Positions 42,671-52,600 of a stretch of DNA of 64,000 bases are shown here, in pieces. The stretch is from Parasphingorhabdus marina DSM 22363. GTDB lineage: Bacteria > Pseudomonadota > Alphaproteobacteria > Sphingomonadales > Sphingomonadaceae. Position 1 is the first letter of the stretch, and each line of letters starts with the position of its first letter. A program made the position numbers and the translations under genes. The notes under the pieces are model-generated. The model was not told the DNA's origin. It made no database searches and was given only the letters and a program-made list of their open reading frames with translations. The stretch is taken from assembly GCF_900128895.1 (NCBI RefSeq), contig NZ_FSQW01000001.1, positions 1,674,001 through 1,738,000 of the forward strand, written 5' to 3'.

Positions 42671-42707
42671 GGGTCGCAAACGGGGGTTTCAGCGGCCCTT
42701 TTCTTTG
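42671..42707 (+). terminator. Probable terminator after the small PEP-CTERM gene
   Basis: GGGTCGC (42671-42677) pairs with GCGGCCC (42692-42698, one wobble), followed by TTTTCTTTG. The stem is 7 bp with a 14-nt loop. Confidence 0.5.
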
Positions 42708-42794
42708 TCTGTTCGCGGGCGGCCCGGAGGGAAAATTGGCAGATATTGTGCAAAGGCTTGACCTGCGGCTTGTCCCGCGCGCAAAACCCGCAGG

Positions 42795-43112
42795 ATGAGC
42801 GATATCCTTGAAAATCTCGAATCCACCATCCGGCAACGGCGCGATGCCGATCCATCGGCCAGTTATGTCGCCAGTCTCACGGGCAAGGGGCGCGCGAAAA
42901 TGGCTGAGAAACTGGGCGAGGAAGCGGTCGAAGCCGTGATCGCGGCAGTGCAGGATGACAAGGCCGGCATGACCGGGGAGGCGGCGGACCTGGTGTTCCA
43001 TTTGCTGGTGCTGCTCGCCGACATGGATCTTTCGATAGACGACGTTCTGGCGGAACTGTCCCGACGGGAAGGCCTGTCCGGGCTGGATGAAAAAGCGGCA
43101 CGAAAGGGCTGA
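42795..43112 (+). CDS. hisE: Phosphoribosyl-ATP diphosphatase
   Basis: HisE hydrolyses PR-ATP to PR-AMP, the second step of histidine synthesis. The 105-residue protein shows the all-alpha NTP pyrophosphohydrolase pattern: KMAEKLGEEAVEAVIAA followed by EAADLVFHLLVLLAD with the metal-binding acidic residues. It is separated from hisF by the two PEP-CTERM genes and is followed 3 bp later by a HIT gene, a linkage often seen in alphaproteobacteria. Confidence 0.96.
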   Translation: MSDILENLESTIRQRRDADPSASYVASLTGKGRAKMAEKLGEEAVEAVIAAVQDDKAGMTGEAADLVFHLLVLLADMDLSIDDVLAELSRREGLSGLDEKAARKG

Positions 43113-43115
43113 CAA

Positions 43116-43496
43116 ATGGCGATTGATGCGACCGAAGCATATGATGACGAGAATATTTTTGCGAAAATCCTGCGGGGGGAGATCCCGAACAAGACGGTCT
43201 ATGAAGATGAGCATGCCCTGGCCTTTCACGACATCAATCCCCAGGCACCCGATCATATCCTCGTGATACCCAAGGGACGCTATGTCAGCTGGGATGATTT
43301 CTCGGCCACGGCAAGCGAAACGGAAATCGCCGGATTCGTCCGCGCGGTCGGCCATGTGGCCCGGACTGCGGGGATGGTCGAGCCTGGCTACCGGCTGCTC
43401 GCCAATATCGGAAAGAACGGGCATCAGGAGATCCCGCATCTCCATGTCCATATTTTTGCCGGGAAACCGCTTGGCCCGATGCTTTCGAGAGTCTAG
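43116..43496 (+). CDS. HIT family nucleotide-binding protein (HinT-like)
   Basis: A 126-residue histidine-triad protein. The catalytic motif HLHVHIF is close to the C-terminus, and FHDINPQAPDHILVIPK is the conserved central part. HinT-type enzymes hydrolyse nucleoside phosphoramidates such as AMP-lysine. It lies 3 bp after hisE and is probably co-transcribed with it. Confidence 0.93.
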   Translation: MAIDATEAYDDENIFAKILRGEIPNKTVYEDEHALAFHDINPQAPDHILVIPKGRYVSWDDFSATASETEIAGFVRAVGHVARTAGMVEPGYRLLANIGKNGHQEIPHLHVHIFAGKPLGPMLSRV

Positions 43497-43547
43497 GTAC
43501 AATTGCAACAATCCGCAGAGACGGAACACAAAACTGAGGGAGTTGAT

Positions 43548-44975
43548 ATGGCAGGCGCAGTTGCACCGGGTGGCGAAGGATGGTCCTCGCGATGGGCCTT
43601 TATTCTGGCAGCGGTGGGCGCGGCCGTGGGACTGGGCAATATCTGGCGCTTTCCCACGCTTGCCGGCGAAAATGGTGGCGGCGCCTTCGTCCTCGTCTAT
43701 TTTGGCTGCGTGGTATTGATCGGCTTGCCAATGGTCCTGTCAGAAGTCCTGATCGGACGGCACGGGCGCAGTGATGCCTATCACAGCGTGATCAAGGTAG
43801 CGGAGGATTCCGGTGTCAGCCGCAAATGGGGCCTGTTTGGCGGTTTTGGCATTTTGGGGGCCGGGGCGATCCTGACCTTTTACAGTGTCGTCGCCGGCTG
43901 GGTCCTCTATTATGTTGGTGTGATGGGCGCGGATTTTCTCGGCGCGCTCTTTTCCGGCAATCCCATGGCGGGGGCGCTGGCCGCGGAATCGCCAGAGACC
44001 ATTCCCACCAGGATGACCGATCTGTTTGCCAATAACTGGCTGCTGCTGAGCATGCACGTCCTGTTCATGGGCGTCACCATCTGGATCGTCGCGCGCGGCG
44101 TGACCGACGGCATAGAAAAAGCCGCCACGATATTGATGCCCGCCTTTTTTGTGCTGCTGGTGATGATCACCATCTACGGGGCGTTTACCGGGGAATTCGC
44201 CAGGGCGCTGGCATTCCTCTTTACCCCGGACTTTTCCAAATTGTCGCCCTCGGTGATCAACGAGGCGCTCGGACAGGCGCTGTTTTCGATGAGCGTCGCT
44301 TCGGCTGCGCTGATTACCTATGGCGGCTATGTCGCGAAGGAGACGAAGCTGGCGCCGACCGCCGTGATGATCGGTCTGACCGACACCGGGGTGGCGATAC
44401 TTGCCGGTCTGATGATTTTTCCGATCGTCTTTGCGGTCGGACTGGATGCGGCCGCCGGACCGACGCTGGTATTTCAATCACTGCCCATCGCCTTTCACAC
44501 CATGCCGGCCGGATCGCTGGTCGGGCTTCTCTTCTTCGTGCTCATCTTCTTTGCCGCTCTGACCAGTTCGATATCGCTGCTGGAAGCCGTCACGGCCTGG
44601 GCGAAGGAGAAAACTGGCTGGAGCCGTCCCAAATCGGCGTGGATTGCCGGCGGCGTGATCTTTCTTGTCGGAGTCGCCTGTGCGCTCTCACTGAACATCT
44701 GGTCTGATGTCCGGCTGTTGCCGTTCTGGCCGCTGTTTGCCGAGGCCAATATTTTCGACACGATTGATGGTCTGGTCGGCAAGGTGCTGCTGCCGCTGAC
44801 GGCCCTGCTGACATCGATATTTATCGGCTGGAAAGCGGACAGGAAGCTGGTCGAGGCGGAAACCGGACTGTCGGGCGGAATGCTCGGCATATATCGTTTC
44901 CTGATCGGCTGGGTGGCACCAATAGCGGTCTTCCTGATCCTGCTCTTTGGCCTGTTCCCGCAGCTTTTGGGATAA
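43548..44975 (+). CDS. Sodium-dependent transporter, SNF (NSS) family
   Basis: ATG at 43548, after TGAGGGAG, gives a 475-residue protein with about 12 membrane helices. The family start WSSRWAFILAAVGAAVGLGNIWRFP and the unwound helix 1 GNIWRFP are clear, as in LeuT-type neurotransmitter:sodium symporters, which import amino acids or related solutes with Na+. Helix 6 and helix 8 regions (FFSMSVASAALITYGGY-like, LFFVLIFFAALTSSISLLE) are present. The substrate is not predictable. Confidence 0.92.
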   Translation: MAGAVAPGGEGWSSRWAFILAAVGAAVGLGNIWRFPTLAGENGGGAFVLVYFGCVVLIGLPMVLSEVLIGRHGRSDAYHSVIKVAEDSGVSRKWGLFGGFGILGAGAILTFYSVVAGWVLYYVGVMGADFLGALFSGNPMAGALAAESPETIPTRMTDLFANNWLLLSMHVLFMGVTIWIVARGVTDGIEKAATILMPAFFVLLVMITIYGAFTGEFARALAFLFTPDFSKLSPSVINEALGQALFSMSVASAALITYGGYVAKETKLAPTAVMIGLTDTGVAILAGLMIFPIVFAVGLDAAAGPTLVFQSLPIAFHTMPAGSLVGLLFFVLIFFAALTSSISLLEAVTAWAKEKTGWSRPKSAWIAGGVIFLVGVACALSLNIWSDVRLLPFWPLFAEANIFDTIDGLVGKVLLPLTALLTSIFIGWKADRKLVEAETGLSGGMLGIYRFLIGWVAPIAVFLILLFGLFPQLLG

Positions 44976-44983
44976 GGCGCAAT

Positions 44984-45187
44984 ATGGCTTCGTCGGAATC
45001 GAAAGATTGCCCGCTCTGTTCAAAACCGGAGTCCCGGCAATTCGCACCCTTCTGCAGCGCCGGCTGCAAGGATCGCGATTTGCTGCAGTGGCTGGGGGAG
45101 GGTTACAAGGTGCCCGGACCGGCGGTTTCACCTGACCAGCTGGCGGACCATCTGCATACGGGATCAGGTCAAGAAAACGACTCCTGA
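44984..45187 (+). CDS. yacG: DNA gyrase inhibitor YacG
   Basis: A 67-residue zinc-ribbon protein with the YacG pattern CPLCSKP...FCSAGCKDRDLLQWL (four cysteines binding zinc). YacG binds GyrB and inhibits gyrase. The ATG is 8 bp after the transporter stop, and tRNA-Phe follows 100 bp later. Confidence 0.93.
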   Translation: MASSESKDCPLCSKPESRQFAPFCSAGCKDRDLLQWLGEGYKVPGPAVSPDQLADHLHTGSGQENDS

Positions 45188-45260
45188 AATCTTGCGAAAA
45201 ATCGGCCATTTTGGACTGGACAATCCCTGCATGTGCCGCCTATAGCGTCGCTTCTTCTTT

Positions 45261-45282
45261 GGGATACACAGCTTTGTATCCC
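45261..45282. other. Palindrome immediately upstream of tRNA-Phe
   Basis: GGGATACA-CAGCTT-TGTATCCC is a perfect 8-bp inverted repeat ending 5 bp before the mature tRNA. It could be a processing hairpin in the precursor or a protein-binding site. Confidence 0.45.
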
Positions 45283-45287
45283 TGATT

Positions 45288-45363
45288 GCCCGAGTAGCTC
45301 AGTTGGTAGAGCAAGCGACTGAAAATCGCTGTGTCGGTGGTTCGAATCCGCCCTCGGGCACCA
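45288..45363 (+). tRNA. tRNA-Phe (anticodon GAA)
   Basis: A full 76-nt cloverleaf: acceptor GCCCGAG/CTCGGGC, D arm GCTC/GAGC, anticodon stem AGCGA/TCGCT with loop CTGAAAA (anticodon GAA at 45321-45323), T arm GGTGG-TTCGAAT-CCGCC, discriminator A and encoded CCA. It marks the left edge of the mobile region. Confidence 0.98.
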
Positions 45364-45571
45364 CCTTTTTCCTAAATTTCCTGTGTCTCTGAACTCTGCG
45401 CACTTTTGTGCAATTCTTCCCTATAATTCCGTGGCTTAGCCCGTTGAACCGGTGCTACTCCGCAACCAGAGACCATTTGTCAGCTGCCGGATCGGGTTAA
45501 AATGGCCGAGTGTCTCGATGGCCCGAAACGCTGGCACCGGATGCACTTTTGGTTTTAGATGGTTTTCGGCT

Positions 45572-47188
45572 TCAGTTGAGGCCGAGAAGCTCGCGCTGTG
45601 CTTTCCAGCAGAGCGGCACATTGCCGATGCGCAGGATCTTGCGACCGGTAAGATCGATCGGTTGCGTGCCATCGACAATGGCACTGATTATATCAGGAGC
45701 GAGATAGCTGATGCGGGCCAGCTGTTGAATATGCCTCTGACTGTATTCTGAGATCATTGAGGACGGTTTTCCGCGTATAAGAATATCTTGAGCTGCAAAT
45801 GCATGAGCAACCAATCGCAGCAGCACGGGATCGGGTTGCCGTTTTGAGCTGCCGTTCCCTGGCGGGATCGCTAGTTTTACTTCGGATCCCTTGCACACCA
45901 GTTTGGCATCAATGGATACAGATGTCGGTCGATCCTGACCTTCGGGTCTAAATATCAATTCTACCGTTGAAGCTTTCACCTGCACCTGGACTTGCAACTC
46001 TGTCAGTATTGCGCGCTGTTTCTTGATCGATAAATCGGGCAGGGCGCTCGCAATTTCCTGTCGGCTATCAAGTTGGTCGGACAGTTTTTGCGCAGTTTCG
46101 TCTCCTATTGCATCGGTGCGTTCCAAATTCTGAACAACTGCATCAACAACCAGCCGCTCAATCTCTCCTGCTGGCATCCGCCATTTGGTCGATTTGTCTC
46201 CCGGTTGAGTTCGGGTGACATAATAGCGATATTTTTTTGATCCCTTGCTCGCATGAGCTGGTGTCATTGGCTTTCCGTCGGGATCGGTGATCATGCCAGT
46301 CAATAAACTGGGATTGCGGCTTTTCTTACCCAGCGCATTGTCTTTGCGGTTAGTGCGAAAGATCGACTGGACCAGATCAAACAGCTCTTGCGAGATTATG
46401 GATTGGTGGATGCCTTCATATACCTCATCCTTGTGTCTCATTTTGCCAACGTAGACAGGATTTTGCAGGAGATGCGTGAGCGTACCTGTCTTGAAGAAAA
46501 TGCCGCCAACCTTCTTTCCGGTCTTCCATTTCCGTTCTCTGGTCTTGATGCCTTTAGCAGCCAATTCGTCGACGAGATGGGGTACGGATTTAATCTGAGC
46601 ATATTGCTCAAACATATGGCGGACCGTTGCTGCTTCGGACTGATTGATCACCAGCTGGCGATCGACAACATCATATCCGAAGGGCACACCACCTCCCATC
46701 CACAAGCCCTTCTTCTTGGAGGCAGCCACTTTGTCGCGGATCCGTTCACCTGTGACTTCACGTTCAAACTGAGCGAAGGACAGAAGCACATTCAGGGTCA
46801 GCCGACCCATACTGGTCGTAGTATTGAATGACTGGGTGACGCTGACAAAGCTGGATTCATTTTCATCCAAGATTTCAACGATCTTGGCAAAGTCAGCAAG
46901 ACTGCGCGTCAGCCGATCTACTTTGTATACGACAATGACATCGACCTTTCCCGCTTTCACATCATCCAACAATTGGGTGAGGGCAGGCCGATCCATATTG
47001 CCGCCTGACCAGCCGCCGTCGTCATAAAGCTCGGGAATAGCCTCCCAGCCTTCGCTGGCCTGGCTCAGGATATAGGCTGCACATGCCTCACGCTGCGCAT
47101 CCAGACTGTTGAAATCCTGCTCCAGACCATCCTCGGTTGATTTACGGGTGTAGATGGCGCAGTGTTTTTTTGACTTTGCTTCACTCAC
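45572..47188 (-). CDS. Large serine recombinase (resolvase/integrase)
   Basis: The 538-residue protein has the serine-recombinase catalytic domain at residues 1-150. The nucleophile is in IYTRKSTEDGLEQDFNSL, followed by VYKVDRLTRSLADF and LLSFAQFEREVTGERIRDK. Then come a recombinase domain (GGVPFGYDVVDRQL, LLQNPVYVGKMRHKDEVYEG) and a C-terminal zinc-ribbon/coiled-coil part. Translation starts at GTG 47188, overlapping the DUF2924 stop by 8 bp. Such enzymes integrate and excise islands. The position 210 bp from tRNA-Phe suggests it moved this island in, though serine integrases do not need tRNA sites. Confidence 0.93.
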   Translation of the reverse strand: MSEAKSKKHCAIYTRKSTEDGLEQDFNSLDAQREACAAYILSQASEGWEAIPELYDDGGWSGGNMDRPALTQLLDDVKAGKVDVIVVYKVDRLTRSLADFAKIVEILDENESSFVSVTQSFNTTTSMGRLTLNVLLSFAQFEREVTGERIRDKVAASKKKGLWMGGGVPFGYDVVDRQLVINQSEAATVRHMFEQYAQIKSVPHLVDELAAKGIKTRERKWKTGKKVGGIFFKTGTLTHLLQNPVYVGKMRHKDEVYEGIHQSIISQELFDLVQSIFRTNRKDNALGKKSRNPSLLTGMITDPDGKPMTPAHASKGSKKYRYYVTRTQPGDKSTKWRMPAGEIERLVVDAVVQNLERTDAIGDETAQKLSDQLDSRQEIASALPDLSIKKQRAILTELQVQVQVKASTVELIFRPEGQDRPTSVSIDAKLVCKGSEVKLAIPPGNGSSKRQPDPVLLRLVAHAFAAQDILIRGKPSSMISEYSQRHIQQLARISYLAPDIISAIVDGTQPIDLTGRKILRIGNVPLCWKAQRELLGLN

Positions 47189-47639
47189 TGGCTGAGACTC
47201 TGGGTTTGTATTCGCTGCGCTTCCTTAATCCGAAAAAACGCGGACCCGACCAGTGAGCCCCGGTTATCTCCCGGGCAATATGGCTAAGGCTGGCATAGTG
47301 ACGCCCCTCAAACTCAAAACCATCATCGCAAACCAGGACGTGATAGCTTTTGCCATTCCATTCTCGGACAAGACGCGTGCCATTCTTTAGAGATATGGCA
47401 TGAGTAGGACCTGCCTTACCCGTCCGCTCGATACGTTTCTGCAATCGCGCAATTTCTCTCTTTGTTGCACCCGTCAGGCTTCCATGAACACGTTCCTGCA
47501 ACCGATTGGCGATCCCGCGCCTCAGCAGATCAGGACCGATATCGGGGGCTGGGGATCGATAAGTATCCCGCCACATCGAACGTAGCTGTGCAGGAGGCAT
47601 GGCCATGAGCGCAGCCAACTGTTGTTCGAGCCCGCTCAT
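47181..47639 (-). CDS. DUF2924 family protein of the integration cassette
   Basis: The 152-residue protein matches DUF2924: PPAQLRSMWRDTYRSPAPDI, then LLRRGIANRLQERVHG, a basic segment, GTRLVREWNGKSYHVLVCDDGFEFEGRHYASLSHIAREITG and a final SGPRFFGLR. This family is regularly encoded between DUF3489 and a serine recombinase in alphaproteobacterial islands; a role as recombination accessory or DNA-binding factor is suspected but not shown. Start (ATGA) and stop (GTGA) both overlap the neighbours, so the three genes are translationally coupled. Confidence 0.9.
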   Translation of the reverse strand: MSGLEQQLAALMAMPPAQLRSMWRDTYRSPAPDIGPDLLRRGIANRLQERVHGSLTGATKREIARLQKRIERTGKAGPTHAISLKNGTRLVREWNGKSYHVLVCDDGFEFEGRHYASLSHIAREITGAHWSGPRFFGLRKRSEYKPRVSASE

Positions 47640-47878
47640 TTTGCAACCTGCTGTACCTTTTGATCGGGCGCCCGCGTAATCCGGTAGATCGTGGCTTCAT
47701 CGCCTCGTTGTTCTCGTGCGAGCACAAATCCCTTTTTGCGTAGGCCGGTGAGGAAAGCACGCACACTGTGCTGCTTCCACTGCGTTGCTTTGCAAATCTC
47801 ATCGATACTCGCGCCTTTGCCGCGCTTCAGCAACGCAATGACTTTTGCGGATTTGGTTTGTGGTTTTGTGGTTGCCAT
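47636..47878 (-). CDS. DUF3489 family protein (winged-helix-like)
   Basis: The start at 47878 (MATTKPQTKSAKVIAL) has GGAG at the right distance; an upstream in-frame start at 47920 is unlikely. The 80-residue product reads as a small winged-helix domain: KSAKVIALLKRGKGASIDEICKATQWKQHSVRAFLTGLRKKG, followed by a basic C-terminus. The protein is the first gene of the recombinase cassette and may be its regulator. A perfect palindrome lies 18 bp upstream of its start. Confidence 0.88.
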   Translation of the reverse strand: MATTKPQTKSAKVIALLKRGKGASIDEICKATQWKQHSVRAFLTGLRKKGFVLAREQRGDEATIYRITRAPDQKVQQVAK

Positions 47879-47895
47879 CTTGGTTCTCCAGCTTG

Positions 47896-47914
47896 GCGCT
47901 GGAGGATCCAGCGC
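47896..47914. promoter_or_regulatory. Operator-like palindrome upstream of the recombinase cassette
   Basis: GCGCTGGA-GGA-TCCAGCGC is a perfect 8-bp inverted repeat between the divergent starts of the DUF3489 gene and the plus-strand gene at about 47990. It could be bound by the winged-helix-like protein encoded next to it. Confidence 0.45.
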
Positions 47915-47989
47915 TTCCACTGACCCGAGCCGCGGATCGCTTATTGGCGCGGGCGGCGTGTCGTCGTGTTTGTGACGACACCAACAGCA

Positions 47990-48298
47990 ATGCTCGAACG
48001 AGCATTGAAGTCCAGTCGTTTATTCGAAATGTTCGAAAAGCTGCATGTGGACTTCCCGGCGAGCGCGAGCATGGGTAGGGACATGGCCGATGATGACGAA
48101 ATTGATCCTGCCAAAGTGCGCTCTGGACTATTTGCGCTGATCACTGCAAGGCTTGAGGATGCCCATGAAATTGCAGTGAAAGGGCAGGCAACCAAAATCA
48201 GTGTTCAAGATATCGGCGATCTGGTCGTTGACCTCCGTTCGGCGTTAGATGAGACAACCATCCACATCGACGCGATCAAATTGATGAATAATCGTTAG
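47990..48298 (+). CDS. Small hypothetical island protein
   Basis: The frame opens at GTG 47966; ATG 47990 is the first ATG, and neither has a clear ribosome-binding site. The product of about 102 residues (MLERALKSSRLFEMFEKLHV, then DFPASASMGRDMADDDEIDP) is mostly helical and acidic, ending DETTIHIDAIKLMNNR. I do not recognise it. It is divergent from the recombinase cassette. Confidence 0.5.
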   Translation: MLERALKSSRLFEMFEKLHVDFPASASMGRDMADDDEIDPAKVRSGLFALITARLEDAHEIAVKGQATKISVQDIGDLVVDLRSALDETTIHIDAIKLMNNR

Positions 48299-48599
48299 CG
48301 TCGGTTTTTGGGCCGTTTGCGGACCGTCTTCTTTGCAGCGGCGGCGGATTGAGAGCTGCCTTGCCGTTTCCAACGCAGTTGCGGACCTTACTGCGAAATC
48401 GGGAGGGGACGGTCGTTCGAAGCACTCTACGTTTGCTTGCACGCCTCCAATCCTTCCAAGCAGCCATGCTCCATATTCCAATCTGACGACTGAAATTTAG
48501 CACTCTTGGTACCGGAGCCAAGGCCAACGGGATTGTCTTCAGGTACCTCAGTGACTCAAAATTCTGGTATAGAAATGATCAGAAAGTTTGGAGTGAGAC
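48299..48599. other. Intergenic stretch without recognisable content
   Basis: About 300 bp between two plus-strand island genes. No open frame with a ribosome-binding site, terminator or repeat is evident. A GGAGTGAGAC ribosome-binding region for the next gene lies at its end. Confidence 0.5.
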
Positions 48600-49424
48600 A
48601 TGGAAACCAATAAACACAATGCAGCAATTTTGAGGTGCGAGGAAGTACTGAGACTTAAACATCAGTACAATTCTGAACGTCAGATCTGGCCAAGTGAAAA
48701 TAGTGTCATAGAAGTTATGCTGAAGAGGCGTCCGGAGCTAGTCGACGCCTATAGTGAGCTTTGCGAGAATCTAAATGATCGGCCCGAAGCGCTGGAATTG
48801 TTCTTTGATCGATTGTTCAGCATTGCGATCCTCTGGAGGCCTGAACAGTCGGCAAAGATGCGAGATGATCGCAAGCAGATCGACAACCTAAACATGGTGA
48901 TCGCCGATAAAGCAGCTGAAGTCGCAAATTTGATCCGAGAACGGGAAGCGCTACATGAGAAGTCAGAGTTCTACAGCCGTACTCACTATCACATTTGCGA
49001 TGTAATCGAGGAGGCGGGGAAAGATAACGTCCTATTTGAACACTGGGTCAAAGAGGAACTGGAGGTTTTAACTCACAGATTTGGCCTCAAGTATTGGCCC
49101 CACTTGGGTCAAATTATCGACGTAATTGCAATGGATGCACGAGAAGCTAAGGCTACACCAAATGATCAGGTTACTGCAGCAGCGACTAGCGGAACTCGAT
49201 CATCACGTGCCGACTTCTTCAAAGCCCTGCTTCAGTCTTTGAAAGAAGCTCAAGAATACAGCAGCTTGCAGCTTCCTGAAAAATTTAACCTCACTGATGA
49301 CACGTTGGCCTCACTAGCAAATTGCGCATTGGATATCGGACCGGATGATTTGTTTGATGCGCCATATGTCAAAAGATTTCGACAAAGGGAAAGAGAACGC
49401 GCTAGTCGTACAGGCGTCCTATAG
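48600..49424 (+). CDS. Unknown helical island protein
   Basis: The 274-residue product has a good GGAG site 7 bp before ATG. It is predicted all-helical, with a likely coiled coil around residues 85-125 (RDDRKQIDNLNMVIADKAAE) and a conserved-looking aromatic part (HRFGLKYWPHLGQIIDVIAM). No enzyme motif is seen. Codon use is more AT-rich than in the ribosomal region. It precedes the giant HNH/NTPase gene by 200 bp on the same strand and could be its partner; this is inference from position only. Confidence 0.65.
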   Translation: METNKHNAAILRCEEVLRLKHQYNSERQIWPSENSVIEVMLKRRPELVDAYSELCENLNDRPEALELFFDRLFSIAILWRPEQSAKMRDDRKQIDNLNMVIADKAAEVANLIREREALHEKSEFYSRTHYHICDVIEEAGKDNVLFEHWVKEELEVLTHRFGLKYWPHLGQIIDVIAMDAREAKATPNDQVTAAATSGTRSSRADFFKALLQSLKEAQEYSSLQLPEKFNLTDDTLASLANCALDIGPDDLFDAPYVKRFRQRERERASRTGVL

Positions 49425-49626
49425 TTCCTCAACCCAGATTCTCTTGCTTTCGTCGAAGGGTCGACCTTCCTAACCGAAAGAATTGAATGTTTGGGTCGTT
49501 AAAGGTCCTTCCGATTTCCGCCATCTTTGCGCGTGAGTAGACTTCCGTTGGGTTCATCACCGTGATTTGCACTAGACGTTCTCAATTTTTGTTTGTGCCT
49601 ACACCTTAAAGTCGTAGATATTGGAT

Positions 49627-52600
49627 ATGGCAGACCGGGATGATTTCACAGCTGCGACGAAGCGCAGGATCGCAGAACGCGCCGGTTATATCTGCTCGCA
49701 TCCCACCTGCGGTCGGATGACCGTTGGCCCTTCTGAAGATCGCGCGAGTGGGATCACAATGACGGGTGTTGCTGCTCATATTGTTGCGGCCGCCACCAAA
49801 GGTCCGCGTAGTGACGCGACGCTCTCTGCGTCGCAAAAAAGCGCTGCGTCAAACGGGATATGGATGTGTGCGATCCATGGCAAGTGGATCGATGACAATC
49901 CCTCGATTGCAACTGTCGAGAAGCTACACGAATGGAAGGCTGCGCACGAGGCGGAGATCAGTGCCTGGGTTGAGTATGGCCATTCCGGCATCTTCAAATC
50001 ATGGGATCGTCTCGCTGCGCTGACCCGAGACCAACGCGATACCATTGAGACCAGTCTACCGAATGGCCATGCGGTGATCCGCGACGGTAAAAAGCTGCTG
50101 GCGGCACTGGAAGCTGCTGGCTCCTGTGTTGTCAGCGGTGATTCCGGCGTCGGGAAGTCTGCCTTGGTCAAAACGATGCTCGACACACACTTTCCCGACG
50201 CGCGTCAGGTCTGGCTCGGCCCGGAAGCACTTCAGGCTGCGTTGAGCGAAGCCGAACGTGGCCGGCTGGAACTCACCGCGCCTCTTGCCGACTTGCTCAA
50301 GGCGACAACCAACTCGCAAAACATCTTGGTTCTGGATGCGGTCGAGCGGGCTGATGCCATAACCATCTCCCGGCTCAGCGAGATGGTGCTCAGTCTCGTC
50401 GATCATCGCTTGAACGGCGACAGGAGCTGGTGGGTTATCGCCATTGGACAACGCGCAGGCTTCGAGGTGCATCTTGACCCGCTAGTCAATGCGCTCGGTG
50501 GCAATGCCATCGTCGTCTCAGCCCTAGAACCAGAGCAAGTCCAAGAAGCACTCCAGAGCATTCCAGCCCTAGCTCAGCATGCCTATGACGATGCTTTGGT
50601 CGCCGTACTAGGCAATCTTCGTGTGCTGGCCTGGATCATCGCTGCCGGGTCTTTATTCGCTGGCGCCGATGCGGGTCGAATGGCGGCGCGCTCGCAGATT
50701 GCCGACCGGCTTTGGGCACACTGGACCGGCGGCGATCCTGACCTTCACAGCTTCATGATCGCATTTGCCCTTAGAGACGCGGAATATGAACGCAGCTTTG
50801 CATTATCGGGCCTCAGCGCAGCTGAACGCTCCGCCTGGAAATCCGGTCGCCAGCAAATGCCATTGAAGTTGAGTGATCGAAACAGACTCAGTTTCGAGCA
50901 CGACTTGGCCTCCGATTGGGCACGCTATCAGTTTTTGAAGGAAATCACTGATGAGGTAAAGAGATGGGCGGCGCTCGCCAACCAGCCCTTATGGGTCGCG
51001 GCACTTCAAATGTTTGGTCAATATCTTTTGCGTGAGCCCGATCAGGCGAATAAAGGCTGGGATTGGGCATTCGCTGCCGCCCAGTCAGCGAAGCTTACGG
51101 ACGCTGTCGACGTATTGCTGGACGCACTGTGCCTTGACCCATTTGCAGACAACTATCTAACCGCGCGAACCAGCCTGCTTTTCGCCAACAATGGCAAGTT
51201 GCTCGATAGGCTGCTCGCGAGATTCATGCATATCGCAACCGTTCCAGAGCAGTCGCTGGTCGGTTCACTCGATTCAGACATTGGACTCTACGCCGAGGCC
51301 GAGATGCGTTCGCCGATCTGGGCATTCTGGTCGCCACTGATACGCTTCCTTGTTAAACATCGATTAGAGATTGCTCCCTTCGGTTCGAGGATCGTCTCGA
51401 AAATCTGCCGGTTTTGGCTGACTAAGACTCCTACACGCATCAACGATAATCTTGTGCTTGGTCGTGCCGGGATAGTGGAGCTTGCTATCGAAACAGCGCG
51501 CGTCGTTCAGATTGAAAATATTGTCTATTCCCTTCACGGGGGGGGCTCGGACAAAGAAAGTGAGCTCTTCACGGCTGCTTTGGCTGGTGCCGAAGACAAT
51601 TTGGAAGCGGTAACAGCGTTTGCGTTAGAGATGGCTCGCCGCAAACCGTTGGGAGAAGAGGTACAAGCCAAGGTCGACGTGCTAAAGGCGGAAGAGTGGA
51701 AGCGCCGTGAAGAGGCAAAGAAGCGAGCCTCGCAACCCCGGTCGAAAGCGACTCCATTCATACCGATATCTAGCCCCCGCAAACTTCCTCCTTGGCCACT
51801 AGGCCCAGAAGGGCGCCTCAACGAGGCTTTCCGGAGGGCTGTGCTGAGAGATGGAGCGCTGGGTCCGCTCATGAAGGTTGCACCAGAAATCGCAGCGGAG
51901 GTTCTCCTAGCCTGCATTGTCGAAGATATTCCTGTCGAGGAAATGAGGGCCATGAGCCTAGATTTTCGCTTGGGCCTAAACTGGAATCATGACGACCGCC
52001 CAGTTCTCTACTGGAACAGTCCATTTTTTCCTTTTCTGCTGCAGTCTGCAAAACCCGCGCTGGTCGCTTTGCTGCAGCTCGTGCAATTTTGCACCGAGCA
52101 ATGCGCCAAAGAAGAATACAACAATCGCTCTGCGCCGATACGACTAGTCTTGATAGATGGTACAAAACGAGAGTTCGTTGGCGGTTCACAGGTGCTCGAC
52201 TGGTCGCACACACGGCGTGCCACGAATAGTCAGCTTTTCTCAGCCTTAGACGCTCTTGAGCGCTGGTTATGGATAAAAATCAATGCAGGCGAAAATGTTG
52301 AAGATCTGTGCACTTTTTTGCTTGAGCGGTCCGGCTCTACGGCTATCCTCGGTATTCTGGCCGATTGCGCGAAGCTCGACCCACAGTTGCTTCGCGGCCC
52401 GCTTGCACCGCTCCTAACCTCTCCATTTCTAATCTTGAACGACGAGTACCGCTTGAACCACCGCTTTGGCCATGACGCGTTTACTTGGTATCGCGCCGGC
52501 GAGAAGATTCGTGAAATCGGACTTGAATGGGAGCATGCAGAGCATCGCGTAATATCACTCAAGCAGATCATCCGCGATCTGAGGCGGCGTGACCCGGCGT

